From Ectocarpus siliculosus (lineage: Eukaryota; Sar; Phaeophyceae; Ectocarpales; Ectocarpaceae): a DNA stretch of 54,298 bases. Below are positions 21,301 to 31,600 of this stretch, one piece after another (position 1 is the stretch's first letter; each line of letters opens with the position of its first letter). The stretch spans positions 4,615,291 through 4,669,588 of the forward strand of contig FN649741.1 in the NCBI GenBank assembly GCA_000310025.1, in the 5' to 3' direction. The notes under the pieces are model-generated. The model ran no database searches. It had not been told where the DNA came from and saw nothing but the letters and a program-made list of their open reading frames with translations. The translations under genes and the position numbers were made by a program.

Positions 21301-21927
21301 AACGCTGCGTAGAATCGCCTTCGCCTCACCGCAGCCAGCGCAGTATCCCCGGGTACCGGTCACCTGAATTCCCAGCTGCTTCGCGGTCTCCCGTGCATTC
21401 GCGTCGTAAGTGTGGCCAAGAGAAACATGCAGGTCGTTGATGTTGATACTCCTGGGCCGCCCAGGCCGCACCGCCGCCGCCACCATCGCAGGTGGGGAGG
21501 CGCCATGTGCGATCCGAGTAGCCTGAACGTAGTTACCGGTGGGGAGCTTCGAAAAATGCACGCGATCGTTGAGAATCCAAGTGCCAGCGCTATTCATGAG
21601 GAGGTCGTGGGTCTCCTGAACGACGTTGAGGGAGGCGAGGTCAAACGCAAGATCGGGCACGACCGCTATGTCCTTCAGCATCACCACCACATCTTCCCTG
21701 CAGTGGAACACCACATCAAGCGAGCCAAAACACTCCACCTTCAACTTGCGACCGTCACCGATGAACAGGAAAGTCTCCTCGGCGAGGGGAGGGCGAGTGT
21801 CGTAGTCGTGAGCGCCGTCGCTAGTCGCGTGCACGGTAGACGCGCTATCACCAATCCACACAGAGAGTCGATCCAGGACGGCGACGCGGAAAAATCGAGG
21901 ACAGCATGTCGCAGGTAGAGAGAGCAC
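18397..21927 (-). pseudogene. copia pol: protease, integrase, reverse transcriptase, RNase H (broken)
   Basis: One minus-strand frame runs through three open segments (21927-20812, 20811-19816, 19800-18397) separated by in-frame TAG codons at 20812-20814 and 19816-19818. The protease core reads WIGDSAST, a variant of the usual DSGAS. The integrase zinc domain has H-x4-H and CAGC, and the core starts FIDLTGPY. The second catalytic aspartate, normally in RxDNGGEF, is glycine here (RFGNGTEF, codon 21049-21051), which should abolish integration. The linker is alanine/proline-rich with a 37-residue duplication. RT shows ARLVARGF, the FDAEQAFVQ block and VHVDDIF at the catalytic loop. RNase H shows DSDFAS, SSTEADY and EDN. 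RT and RNase H look intact. The stop codons and the lost Asp mark this copy as defective. Confidence 0.9.
20223..20444 (-). repeat. 111-bp tandem duplication in the integrase-RT linker
   Basis: Two copies of a 111-bp unit (37 codons) start at 20223 and 20334 and encode the alanine-rich segment containing [20 protein letters not shown]. The unit is a multiple of three, so the frame is kept. The copies are nearly identical, so the duplication is recent relative to the element. Confidence 0.85.
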
Positions 21928-21929
21928 TC

Positions 21930-23917
21930 AGGGCAAACTGTAGGGCAAAGAAATGCCCCCCAAGATGATACGGTGCACCACCAGTTGGCCCCGAGCCTCC
22001 AAAGGTGCAATGGAGCAATCCGCCGTCTGCCCCCTCCCCCGGTACCTTCACCACCCCCCGTGGCCGCAAGGTCCTCAAACTCGCCGCCGCTCTCATGCTG
22101 CACTCCAACAAACGGCTGTACTCCACCATTGCTCCATCCGGTCCCCCCCACTCCACTAACACCATATTGCTGCTGCTGCTGCGGCGGTGGCGGCTGCTGC
22201 TGCTCCAGCTGCTGATGAGGTGACCACTGCTGCTGCTGGGGCTGTTGCGGCTGGGGGGGTGTAGGGTGTGAAGCATATTGCGCAGCGTTGTGTGTAACGG
22301 CACCGGTGAAGGTCCCGTACATCGAACCATCGTCCGGCGGCCCCCACGTCACACCACTGCCGTCTGATACTACAACACCACCGCCGTCGTGCTGATGGTA
22401 CACCACCGACTTGCCACCGACGCTGGGAGTCTGCCCGGCAGTGACGACGTTGACGTGTGGGGGCATACGAGGAAGACCGACGACTGTTGAACACACACGA
22501 CGCACATGACCGTACTCACCGCACGCGGAGCAGGCACCCTCAAATCGCCGCGGCGCATTGCACATGCTCAAGGTATGCCCGCTACGCCCGCACCTCTCAC
22601 AGCGGTGAACAGCGCCCATCGGAGCGCCTGCTGGCGGAGACGACTCCTCCTGCCGGTACACGGCGTTGCGTCCACAGTCGAAGAGACCCCCAGTACCCCC
22701 ATGTCGGGTAATTCGGAGGCGGATGATGCGGGGGCGGGGGTTGCGGTCTGGCATGTTGTCCCAGCTGCTGACGCGACCCCGGCAGCTGCTGTTGATACTG
22801 CTGTTGTGCCTGGTTGATCGGTTGCACGCCGAAGTGTTGTTGCTGCTGGGTCGCTGTCCACCGCCCGGTATTGTGCTGCTGTCCACGCCCGCCACTAGAA
22901 AAACCACCGCCCCTCCGAGAACCGCCACCGATGCCACTGCCGCCGCCGCCGCCCGCCGCCGCCGCCGCCCGGTGCCGCCGCCGCCGCTGCCGCCGCCGCC
23001 GCCGCCGCGGCCGTCACCGCCGGACCGAAAACCACTAACAGCACGCGCGTGGGGATCGTGGTTCGGCTGCACCGACGTCGCCGAAGACACCTTCACCTTC
23101 TCCAGCTGCTTGGCAACAATGTTAGCGTACGCCTTGCGAAGAATGCTTTCAACCCCCGCACGCGAAATGTCGGAATCGGATAGGGTGGTCTTGCGTTCGA
23201 CATCGTAATCAGACGACAGTTGGCGGACAATTGTTTGTACAACGTGCCGCTCAGATTTTTCGATGCCGACTGCGCGCATCGTGTTGACGATACCGTCGAC
23301 TCTGGCGAAGAAGAGCTTCGTGTTTTCACCAAGGGACATCTCCACAGTCTCCAACTGCCGCTCAAGCAGTCTCTTTTCGGCGTCAGTAGTGGGCAAAGAC
23401 CACTCACGGATAGCGGTCCATGCCTCTGGCACGCAGCTACACGCAAACAACGTTTCTTCAATGTCTGAACCGCTGGTCGACTCCACGAGGTACCCCCACG
23501 CCCGCAAGTGTGCTGTCACCAGCGGCGCTCCATGAATGCGGTTGAGGTAGTTTTGGTCCGGACATCCGATGATATGAACGTAGTAGGCTGTGTGTGATCG
23601 AGGGTTTGTTCCAGACCTTCTACAGCGAGGAAAGTCCGCATCCTCCGTGACCAGCTCATAAACTTCCCCGGCTCGTTGGGGTGCTTCGGCGGGTTTCGAG
23701 TGCCAAAACGACCGCTCATCAACTGGCTGCCGCTGTCGGCCATGTTCACCGTTTGATGCCCGGGTCCTAATCCACCAGAGGGCCCTGTGCGCGCCGCATC
23801 TGCAGCTGCACGTGCCACATCTGCAGCCGTAGTCGCTTCCTTCTTCCACTCTTCCTCCACCTCTTTGTGGGCCTGCTTCATCTTTGCTATCTCCGCTTTT
23901 GCCTCAGCCAGACCCAT
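21930..23917 (-). pseudogene. copia gag with zinc knuckles (frameshifted)
   Basis: The ATG at 23917 opens a coiled-coil-like N-terminus and then a gag core (PNEPGKFMSWSRRMRTFLAV). Near 23560-23590 the coding frame jumps to the frame of a 702-codon open segment, which carries the rest of the capsid-like domain (LERQLETVEMSLGENTKLFF, QLSSDYDVERK). A long glycine/arginine and glutamine-rich tract follows. Two CX2CX4HX4C knuckles are present (CERCGRSGHTLSMC and CSACGEYGHVRRVC, about 22494-22603), which bind RNA in Gag. After about 21990 the frame changes again into pol. The first shift looks like decay. The second could be either decay or the normal gag-pol frameshift. Confidence 0.85.
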
Positions 23918-23990
23918 TCCAACTCCTTCTGCTTCTTGTCTTTCTCCTCGCCTTCCATGTCTAAACTTAAATTGCTTCTTGTTCTAATAG

Positions 23991-24115
23991 CTGGATCTCC
24001 TTGGCACGCGCGGGCAAAAACCGCCCTGCTGCTGCTGCCCTTGTATTCCAAACCCTGTTCCCTGGATCTCCTTGACGAGCGCGAGCAAAACCCCCCCTGC
24101 TGCTGTCCTTCTCTT
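23991..24115 (-). repeat. 71-bp imperfect repeat in the copia leader
   Basis: CTGGATCTCCTTG-initiated units start at 23991 and 24062. Both continue through a GCGCGRGCAAAA segment and a CCTGCTGCTG tail. They lie between the gag ATG and the 5' LTR. Confidence 0.7.
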
Positions 24116-24171
24116 CCGGTGCCTACCTCCCGAACCTTTCCCTACCGACGTCAGCTGACTCGACGATATCG

Positions 24172-24403
24172 TGTTTGGGGTGTCGGCGCGTGTACTATGT
24201 TATCACGCTCGCGGGCTCTTGTCGAGAGCGTGTTGCACAAAGGAGTGACTCAAGTTCCTTGGTTATTAGAGAGAAACAGACGTGAGCAAGAAGAGGCAAA
24301 GCCTGCTGCACGAAGTCTGTCTATCATATCCATATCTATCTCATCTGCGTAACCCCCTCGGAGATCTCGGGGACTTGTATCCTGCCGAGTACACACACAA
24401 ACA
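24172..24403 (-). repeat. 5' LTR of the copia element
   Basis: It is 232 bp. In element orientation it runs from TGTTTGTGTG to CAAACA, so it keeps both canonical ends. I could not match the bases that follow it (CGATATCGTCGAGTCAGC in sense orientation) to a known primer-binding tRNA from memory. Confidence 0.95.
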
Positions 24404-24408
24404 TCGTC
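24404..24408. repeat. Target-site duplication TCGTC (right)
   Basis: Identical to 17115-17119 on the other side of the copia element. Confidence 0.9.
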
Positions 24409-24597
24409 GCACCCGTGTGAACTCGAGAGATTTCATCGCCACACAGTTATTGTGTCCGCAGATAGTTCAGGCCAACCCCGGTCCGTGCCCTAGAGGTGTC
24501 AGAAGGGCATATTCTACACGTTAAACTAACCAACCCATATCAAACCTAAAACATGCCACCACACATATACCGTTGGTGTGTATGAGATGTGACTCAC
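24409..24597. other. Flank of the copia insertion, possible LINE ORF start
   Basis: The plus strand reads ...ATQLLCPQIVQANPGPCPRG. This recalls the N-terminal NPGP peptide (2A-like, usually D-x-E-x-NPGP after a leucine-rich run) seen in several non-LTR retrotransposons. The aspartate and glutamate are not conserved and the frame stops at 24524, so this is at most a relic. Confidence 0.25.
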
Positions 24598-25614
24598 GTT
24601 TGATCTGTCACCTGGAAGGGCTTCGAGAAGCAACTCTTCGCACAACATCTTGGAATCGGAGTCCAAGTTTTGCGCTAGTAGCGCCAGAACGACCTCCGCT
24701 CGCCCGAGTCGCGCGCAACTCCTGATAAGAAGCAGGCGTTCCCTCGATGAACCGTTCTTCGTTTTCCACACGACGGTAGTCCTCGCTAGATTGGAGTTGT
24801 CACGAAGTGCAGCTCTCACTTCTTCGAGCTCGCCGCTGGTAATACTCTACACAAGAAAGCGCATGCGTGGTAGGCAAGACGTGAGATTCATATACCGACC
24901 CGTGTCTGTTGCTCTGCCGAGTTGCACAAAATAGTATTGGTACGTACGGAGAGTCACGGGGGTTTACCTCGGCTGTTCCTTCGTAGGTGATTGCTTGGAT
25001 ATTTTGTTGTCGGCGTGGGTTATTAACATTGAATTTAGTGTAGAACAAATTTGTAGTGCAATGTAGTTACAGCTGTGGTGGCCCCTCAATACCACTTGGA
25101 GTACCATGTGCCCGGCGAATCGACGAATCGACCGCCGCTCGCTATCCAAAGGACCGGCGCTTTCAAAGTACAGAATGACTTAGTGATTCAGTCTGTGCCC
25201 AGCAATTTCACCGGCGCTTTGTATACTGGGCCACCGGCGGTATTCAACCGGCGTCATTGAGGCCCCCCACTGCTGTACGTCATGAAAGAAACACCTACGA
25301 AGAACATAGCCTAGCCACACAACCAATAATTCCGCCGCACAAAAGCCCTGTGATACAGAAGAAGACGTGCAAAAAAAGTCGGAGAGCACACGGGTAGTGC
25401 ACGCACCCGCCACCTAGATATAAACATATAGGGACAAGCACAAGGAACCGTTTCTCACTTCCGTTTCGGGGAAGCAGCAGCGTTCCTGGAATTCCTCCCA
25501 CGACTCCACCGCAAGCCCTTCAAGCTCCTGCGACGTCGGCGCCCGCGACGCCTGCTGCGTGTTCTGCAATTCACACCCGAGAGCGATGGAAAGGGCTCTC
25601 ACATCCATGGCCAT
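24598..25614 (-). CDS. Hypothetical protein, first two exons only (135 aa, partial)
   Basis: Exon 1 (25614-25459, 52 codons) begins with ATG and ends with a clean GAA|GTGAGA donor. Exon 2 (24846-24598, 83 codons) begins after a GTGTAG acceptor and ends AAC|GTGAGTCAC. Both junctions are phase 0, and both exons use GC-rich codons. Exon 2 is helical and leucine/arginine-rich (LLLIRSCARLGRAEVVLALL), perhaps an ankyrin- or armadillo-like repeat, but I do not recognise the family. No continuation is visible before the copia element 190 bp further on, so the 3' part has either been displaced by insertions or lies beyond the copia element. The 612-bp intron holds a TA-flanked MITE. Confidence 0.5.
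25070..25275. mobile_element. 206-bp MITE with TA target duplication
   Basis: The left end CAGCTGTGGTGGCCCCTCAA and the reverse complement of the right end, CAGCAGTGGGGGGCCTCAAT, match over about 25 bp with few mismatches. TA flanks both sides (25068-25069 and 25276-25277). CAG termini with TA duplication are typical of pogo/Tc1-mariner non-autonomous elements. The interior has more CCGGCG-type inverted motifs and no coding capacity. It lies in the intron of the gene at 24598-25614. Confidence 0.75.
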
Positions 25615-25689
25615 CAACGCTGGACAAACGCCCAGAGAGATTATGGGTTACGTGTGCCCGCGTTGCGGGGGGCTGGGTCGGGGGGCTAT

Positions 25690-25697
25690 GTATAAAA
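25690..25697 (+). promoter_or_regulatory. TATA-like box TATAAAAG
   Basis: A perfect TATAAAAG lies on the plus strand 76 bp from the ATG of the minus-strand gene at 25614. It would suit a rightward transcript, possibly the TPR gene. The spacing would make this a divergent promoter. Confidence 0.3.
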
Positions 25698-26115
25698 GGT
25701 GAAGGAAGTAACCCCACGCGGGTGTTGTCGTGTGTTGCCACATAGTGACGGTTTCGCTTTGAAGAGGTACGGTTTCGTGTCCCCCATCCCCCCCCCCACC
25801 CGTGGCCAATTTCCTCATCAAGGTTTCTAACCGTTAGCAGGGCGAATGCAGGGCGCGTATTTGCTATATTGAGGTGCACACCAAAGCTCAAACAGGTAGC
25901 TACTGCTGGTTCACAGACAACCATCTGCCTCACGCTAACGGGTGTGTGTGCTTGTGGATATATACGGAGAGCGTGGAGCAGGGCTCGTGTGGAAGAGCTT
26001 TTGGAGCGAGCGAGCGAAATATTCTGCCCTGTGGAAAAGGGAAAAGGGTTTGCGAGCCAGAGGGATTGGGAGGGCATCAAACAGCTTTGGAGGGAAAAGA
26101 GAAAGCCGCACGATC

Positions 26116-26205
26116 ATGGACGCAATTCTCGGCTTGCTTGGGATATGTGGGGCAAACTGTGCGGAGGATCGTGATGCAGACAGCAAGGGACGCACGGAAG
26201 GAGTG
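26116..26205 (+). CDS. Candidate first exon of the TPR gene
   Basis: The ATG at 26116 starts a 30-codon segment (MDAILGLLGICGANCAEDRD...) that ends at a good GTG|GTGAGT donor in phase 0. That phase fits the acceptor of the first certain TPR exon at 28678. It lies about 420 bp downstream of the TATA-like box. The implied intron of about 2.5 kb is long, and no transcript evidence exists, so this is only the best candidate I see. Confidence 0.3.
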
Positions 26206-28677
26206 GTGAGTTGTTGCTGACTTCTACCCTTCAAGGTGCTTTTCGTGTCAAAGTGGGTCACAGCAGCAGTCCGAGTCTTCACACTTTCCATGCATGATGC
26301 TGCGTTGCAGAATGTGTGCATATGTAAATAGCGAGTCCAGCCACTGCAGTTGGATGAAGCGGGGGGACGTCGCGAGCCCCTCGTAGCGGCGTGCGATGCA
26401 CCAAAGATGTATGCTGCAAACTGGGAGAAATGCGTGCGTGAGCGTGTTTCAATTGCAACGTCGACTGCTGCCTGTGTGTGCGGGATGACATCTCCAACAG
26501 CTACATTGTACCTGCATTGTTGCCTGCTCCAGAAAACAAAGAGGTTCAACGGGATCTGTATACAACACGCAAGCGGGAAAAACGCACAGGGTCCCCCATG
26601 CTGTGAGGCTGGTCCGCACCATCCCATAGCTCCCACACGATATCCTCCTCGTTGCGCCTGTCAGGGCGCGGGGCAGTCTGTCCCCCGTCTGCTTTCTCCA
26701 AGTCGTCGGTTGAAAAATTTTTCGAAGACGACAAGGGTGCGGAGCGCGCAAGAAAAAACAGGGAAAAAAAAACGAAGGGAGATTGGTATTCAGACGGGAG
26801 AACTCTTGGGCGCTGCCTCTTTGTGTGCGTGGCCGTTCAACAGGGGGAAACAGGGGTAGGCTAGATGACGATACCACCAGCAGGCAGATAATCCATCGAC
26901 CTCGTGGGCACATACAACATTCCGCACGACCAGGGAGCGGCCTTTTCCCCCCCGGCGACGACATATTTCATCTTTTGCCGGTGCTGCACCTGTGGGTTTG
27001 TTTGTCGGCAGCCCCAGCCCGAGTCCGCCGCACCGGCCGGCGGGGACGTGGTCTTGAACGATGAAGAATCGCAGTTTCGTCTTGTCCTCTGCCGTCGCTT
27101 TCAACGATTGTTGCTCTCTTTTTTTATGGATAACATCAGCAAGCATCCCCACATGGATCCCCTAGAACACACCCACAAGTATTCCTATTTTCTACCCCCG
27201 CCGTGTTGGTGTTGGTGCGATTTGTTCCGGGATCGCATCACCATTGTTCCAGAGCAAGAGCAAACCGCCGGCGGTACAACGACTATAATTTAGGACAAAC
27301 GACGTTGCCATGTGCCGGCAGTCTCATTTAGAACGAACGCCAAAGAAGTGGGACATCGGCTGCTTCCGTGTGTCTGCCCCACCCCATTTTTTTTTCTGGG
27401 CAAACCAATGAAACTCTCTCTCGCTCTCTGTTGCTCTTGTGTAAATTCTGAAAATGAGCTCGTTACGGCAGTACGGCTGCTGTTTTACAAGCAAGGGCTG
27501 CTGCTGGACCGATGAATGTCGTATGTACAAACCGCGAGAGCCAGAAGGGCAAATTATGTTCGAATTCATCATACTAGATTGCCGATGGTGCCGTGTGTCT
27601 ATACATACCTTTTCCGCTTGGAATTATTAATAGAAATTGACAACCGAGGTGTATTACTGCGGTTGTTGTTGTTGTTCTTGTCTTCACATTAAAAAAACAA
27701 CAGCAGTATCTCAGATGAATCAGGTGTGTATGTACCTACATACCGTATCAATCAACATGGGTTGTGCTGTTTTATGTTGTAGCATATGGTGTCGCAACTG
27801 CCCTTGACATTAGCTGGGGGGCACTGATGACCGCTGTGCTATGCATAGATGCTGCTACTGTTTGTGAATGTTTGTGTGTGTGTTCCAGCTCTCCTCTCTC
27901 TCTGTGTATCGCCGACTTTCCTGATATACGCGGTGCAGCAGCAGTATTTAGTGCTTCACGGCTCTCAATTATTTGCAGTTTTGTACCAAAGCCCTTCCTT
28001 GAACCTGGTGCGCATCGCCCCGCCCCGTCCCGGTTGAAGTTACAGCCGTATTTTTGTATTTTTCCTTTTCCCGTCCTCGCGTGCTCGCGCCGGCACTCAG
28101 CCCCAGCGTGAACTCGCTGCGATGCTATGATACGCAGTGGGATAGTGGCTCTTGCCTGAAGAGCCAGCGAGGGACAGGCCATTAGTGTAGGAAGCACACT
28201 CGTGCTGAATTTGATGGCTTCATGATACTTCGGGGGAAAGTAAATATAATACTTAGTACAGCAGTGTACGGAGGCCAAGGAATAGCCAGGAAGAACACTC
28301 GTATTCTGATCCTACTTCCTACTGGTAGTAGTTTATAACATTCCATACTTGTACATACATTTGCAAACAGCATTTAACCCGGCCGCGAGCCACACGATGA
28401 ACGGCCACGAAGGGCAGACAAACACACAGAAACACACTCGTTTTTTCTGATTCTGGAGTGTACAAAAACGCACACAACAGCAGTCCACACGGCCTTGCCA
28501 CACGCGTTGTCCGTGATCATTCTTCTCGGACGTTCTATTTGTTTTAGAAAGTAGACGTAACCTCACAGAAAGACTACCCGTTCGAGATATAACCTGGTAG
28601 GTCGAAAGGGATGTGGTGAAGTATTTTTCGTAAGTGGATTGAAAGCGACTTGTTACTTCAATACGCACGAATGACAG
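26206..28677. other. Putative first intron or intergenic DNA
   Basis: No plus-strand exon is convincing here. Two minus-strand open segments (about 27152-26880 and 26734-26546) have protein-like composition, for example NEEDIVWELWDGADQPHSMG, but neither shows a known domain or a clear exon chain. I leave them uncalled. A (TTG)n-like run occurs near 27660. Confidence 0.3.
28565..28644 (+). repeat. Dispersed repeat, copy 1 (ACTACCCRTTCGAGATA family)
   Basis: CAGAAAGACTACCCGTTCGA and the following 60 bases match 53403-53482 well (GTCGAA-GGGATGTGGTG-AGT...AGTGGA). A shorter third copy is at 42541-42590. It lies just before the first certain TPR exon. Confidence 0.75.
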
Positions 28678-31600
28678 GAGCAGGCCTTGGAAGATGACCC
28701 GTCCACCAGGGCTCGGCGCGTGTACCACATGGGCAACCTCCTCCAGAAGAGGGGGGAGGTGAAGGAGGCCGCCAAGATGTACCGCAGCGCGGTCAAACTC
28801 GACCCCGCGCACAAGGCGTCTCACTACAACCTCGGTGGGTGTCTTACGTACTGCTGTACGCCAGCGGGGCAGGTTTTTTTCGAGGAAGAAGGTGTTTTTC
28901 GAGGAAGAAAAAAACATGTGGGATAAAGCATGCATTCGGGAAAGTTGGGTGAGGGTTAGGGATGGTCTGCGTACCCCGGCCCCGCCCTATATCCTCGTAT
29001 CTTATTTCTCATAAACTTATCTAGTTTCTCGCGAAGGCCGTCTATAGAAGCCGAAATCAAACAATTACTGACGCTGACTAGTGGAATGGTTTGATTTCGG
29101 CTTCTACAGGTCCCTGTAGAAGTACGTGGGGAGGGGCGTGAGGCCGCAGCATCTCTATTAGACTGCAACGGTTGTGCTGTACTTTGTTGGTTGGTTTGGG
29201 GGCGACATTGTTGTTATTTGCCGCCCTTGCAATGGTTTCGATCCATGAAACTCGAACCCGCACTGCTTTCGCCTTACACCGTGCCTTTGCGAATGGGAAT
29301 CAGGGTGGGTCTTGTCGCCAGGAGCACTCGGAATCGAAATCAAATTATAGTTCGATTCTCAAGTTTTGGTTTTCGAGTTGGCCCTAGTCATGACACCGGA
29401 AACATTTTAGAAAATTCACGAAGTTTGTACAAATCCGAGTTGGTTTGGTCGCCCCAAGCATGCATTGCGGTTTTTGATATGCCCCTGAGGAGAAGGAAAG
29501 TAGATAACGCGTAAAAGGAGGAAGGTCCTGGAGGAGACAGTAGCGAGGGGCATGGTACGTGACAGGAGCGAGCTGCGCGTCAGCGCTAGCTGGCAGACCA
29601 GCGGAAGGAAGGCTGTGACTCGTGCACGAAGGTAAGCCATATACATCAGTAGATATTAGTGGCATCTCTTGTTTATTCTCGTGTGAGGAGACGTTGACGC
29701 ATCTAGGCATTCTCTCCTCCTCTGCCCAACCAGGAATCGCACTTCAAGAGCTGGGCGAGCTGGATGAGGCTGCCTCTTGCTATGAGAAGGCCATCGCGCT
29801 GGCACCGGACTACGTTCTGGCTCACTACAACCTCGCCTACGTCAGACAAGACCAGGTGTGTATGCGTGTGTGTTGGTGAGTAGTATCCACCGCGCTAACT
29901 ATTTAGCCTACTACAGATGAACAGATTCCAGTCTTTGGGGTGGAATATAAAAACGCGAAAAAAATGCGTTTTTCTAGTCTGCGGGCTCCCCATCGATATA
30001 GGCCGGCCACGCGGGGGGGGGGGGGAGTTGGACGATCAGATCCGGTTTCTCTCCGCATCAAGAGTATACTCCACCTTTGTGTTATTCTCGTCGTCGTTGT
30101 CGTTGCTGCTGATGATTTTTGATTTGGTTTGTCTTGACCTTTCATCTGAGGTAAAAGGTTTTCTGTCTGCCTCCCGCCTCCTTCCGTCAATCCGGGGCAC
30201 GCGCCCATCCCCATCCCGTACTATTATTATAGTCGATCCGTGCGTTTTCGGGCATTCATGTACACGTACTGCACCAGTTGTCGCGCGCTGTCTGCGCGTA
30301 CTGCGCCAGTTGCGTGAAAAAGTGAAAAAATCCACTGCAGTTAGTCATGGGTCTTGGGGACTGCGTTGCCGTTAGACGGAAGCCCGGACCGTTCTTTGAT
30401 TTGCATACATTCACACTAGCGGGGTTGTGTGTATCGTTTATTGGTTGTCGATAGATAGGCTTTGCTGGTGGTGGTACTTCGTTCGTTCCGCCTTCGCGCG
30501 CACGTCTTTGTTTTCTTTCCTCGGACAATTCCACCGGAAAATCCGATCCGATTGGCGATGTTTTGGTTTGGCCACTGCTGAGAAAACACCCCTGTGCTGT
30601 GCGTGCATGCTCCCGTCGGTACTCACCCGATGATCGTGCAGGGGAGGCTGATCGAAGCCGCGCAGCACTTCCGCGTCGCGGCGGACCTGGACCCGAGCGA
30701 CGTGGACATTCACATCAGCCTTGGCAATGTGCTCAGACAGGACGGGGAATCGGCCGCGGCGATAGCGTGAGCGCCGGGTTTATTTCATTGTGTCCCTTTT
30801 TGAGGAGTTTGTAAGACCTTATTTTTCGGTATTTTGGAGTGCATTTGTTGTCCAAACTGTCACGCATCGATGGAGGGCTTTTATGTAGTATGGGGGGCGT
30901 CTGCACTGCTGTATTGAGCAGTCGAATGCGTTCTGCAAGAGTCCCTTCGAGAATCTGCAGTCGAGATATAGATGCATATGAAAAAGAAAAGTGATACATT
31001 ATTCGAGAAGTGTTGTCGTGTTGATTCCCTTGCCCGAAAAAAAAAGCCTCCGCAGGCAGCATGTTGTACGTGGCGTGGTCTGCTGAAACACACTGGTACC
31101 ATGTATTTACAACACTCATTTTGTGGCGATTCTTTACACTACGGTAACATGACACATGGCGACCCGTTTGTCCTCTCTCGCTGTACTGCTGCCGTTGCAC
31201 ATTATTGCGTCATCATCTTCGTACCACCTTGCCGGGCGCAGGGCGTACGAGGAAGCTATGCAGCTCGACAGCACCAACCGGATGGCGGCTTACAACCTGG
31301 TAAGGATTACAACCGCGGATAACATATTCGAAAAGCGGGGTCGCCGGCGGAGTACGACTTGGCCCGCCCTCTATGAGTGGCTGGCGGTCAATCAGCTGAA
31401 GCGCAACGATGCTGTACTTTTTCATCGGAGATATTGGCGGCGATTCATTGTTAGAAATTTTTCTCGAGAATGACACAGATGTGGTTCCTCCCGTGTTGTT
31501 CTTGTCTTTGGCTTCCTGCATCTCTTGCTTGTGTGTGCGTTAGCTTGCTTTGGTGTTTTGTTGCACATGGCACAAGAAGGTGGTTACCCCTCCGCTCTTT

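Larger units (their letters stand above)
17120..24403 (-). mobile_element. Full-length Ty1/copia LTR retrotransposon, 7,284 bp
   Basis: The element is bounded by two 232-bp LTRs and a perfect 5-bp target duplication (TCGTC). LTR ends form the inverted repeat TGTTTG/CAAACA, although the inner end of the left LTR has mutated from CA to TA. On the minus strand the order is 5' LTR, leader, gag with two zinc knuckles, protease, integrase, reverse transcriptase, RNase H, a 1-kb 3' untranslated part, purine tract and 3' LTR. Integrase before RT defines copia rather than gypsy. The coding part is broken by frame changes and two in-frame TAG codons, so it is probably non-autonomous now. The LTRs differ at six positions by eye (about 2.6 percent), so insertion was not very recent. 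Confidence 0.95.
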
